From Pseudomonadota bacterium (GTDB lineage Bacteria; Pseudomonadota; Alphaproteobacteria; Rhizobiales; Hyphomicrobiaceae): a DNA stretch of 64,000 bases. The stretch is taken from the NCBI GenBank assembly GCA_023423275.1, contig JAFAFW010000107.1:1-64000 (forward strand), in the 5' to 3' direction. A program made the position numbers and the translations under genes. Below, piece after piece: positions 63,860-64,000 of the stretch (the stretch's first letter is position 1; each line of letters starts with the position of its first letter). The notes under the pieces are model-generated. The model made no database searches. It was not told the origin of the DNA and saw nothing but the letters and a program-made list of their open reading frames with translations.

Positions 63860-64000
63860 CTAGCAGCCCGCGCGTTGACGCTCCGTCTGGGCTCGCGTTT
63901 TCACATGCGATGGGGCATTCGGAAAGCGCGTATTCAGTTCGGCGTACGAAGAGCAAGCCGCATCCCGCTGTCCGAGACGATCCAGCGACATGGCAAGCTT
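63860..64000 (-). CDS. cpoB: C-terminal end of Tol-Pal protein CpoB/YbgF (partial)
   Basis: Forty-six codons read leftward from the window edge to a TAG at 63862-63860. The peptide K-L-A-M-S-L-D-R-L-G-Q-R-D-A-A-C and Y-A-E-L-N-T-R-F-P-N-A-P is the last TPR of CpoB, ending Q-R-A-G-C. CpoB works in the periplasm with the Tol-Pal system during division. The rest lies beyond the window. It precedes tilS, the usual neighbour. Confidence 0.8.
   Translation of the reverse strand, partial: KLAMSLDRLGQRDAACSSYAELNTRFPNAPSHVKTRAQTERQRAGC

Noticed and set aside
1..64000. tRNA, rRNA, CRISPR arrays, insertion sequences
   Set aside because: No cloverleaf-like sequences, rRNA segments, regularly spaced repeats or transposase genes were recognised by eye.

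Overview
The window is a 64 kb piece of a GC-rich alphaproteobacterial chromosome, most likely from the order Hyphomicrobiales. This rests on gene order and protein character: rpoD-dnaG-yqeY next to carA, cpoB-tilS-ftsH-folP, ccmI-ccmE-ccmF-ccmH-degP-two-component system-glnE, a DnaG with the altered zinc motif seen in this class, and a gene transfer agent (GTA) type terminase and baseplate. No rRNA, tRNA, CRISPR array, transposase or integrase was seen. Gene density is high and most genes are ordinary housekeeping or catabolic genes.

Layout. 1-2.6 kb: end of an SRPBCC protein, a small membrane protein shaped like a potassium channel pore, a small basic protein and an orphan ParA-like ATPase with a membrane anchor. 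2.7-9 kb: rpoD, dnaG, yqeY and, divergently, carA. 9-17.3 kb (rightward): ChaN-like protein, methyltransferase, an ornithine/lysine decarboxylase with a possible leader RNA, agmatinase-like hydrolase, metallo-beta-lactamase-fold hydrolase, CoA-transferase, 2-keto-3-deoxy-L-arabonate dehydratase type enzyme and a DMT exporter. 17.3-22.7 kb: two small proteins, a VOC protein, a sugar-acid dehydratase of the arabonate type, and a D-amino-acid/hydroxyproline dehydrogenase plus 4-hydroxyproline epimerase. 22.9-32.3 kb: peptidases (S10 carboxypeptidase, M17 aminopeptidase, NlpC/P60, PepN), an FG-GAP protein and an aldo/keto reductase. 32.6-35.2 kb: ECF sigma factor operon and an EF-hand protein. 35.3-46.4 kb (leftward): glnE, OmpR-type two-component system, DegP-like protease and the cytochrome c maturation genes. 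46.5-49.6 kb: lipoprotein, a PhoPQ-like two-component system and a small secreted protein.

49.7-54.0 kb is the most unusual region: a GTA locus reduced to small terminase, large terminase, the C-terminal third of the baseplate protein and a fused lysin/holin. Terminase and baseplate remnant are joined out of frame near 52,195, as if the portal, capsid and tail genes between them had been deleted (or lost in assembly). A near-consensus promoter still sits in front of it.

54.3-64 kb: YfhO-like membrane protein, class II aldolase, a cupin/MarR divergent pair with palindromic operators, folP, ftsH, tilS and the end of cpoB.

Functional links: the arabonate dehydratase and keto-deoxyarabonate dehydratase together would convert L-arabonate to alpha-ketoglutarate semialdehyde, and the hydroxyproline genes feed the same intermediate. 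The four Ccm proteins form one assembly operon. DegP, both OmpR-type systems and the ECF module point to envelope stress control.
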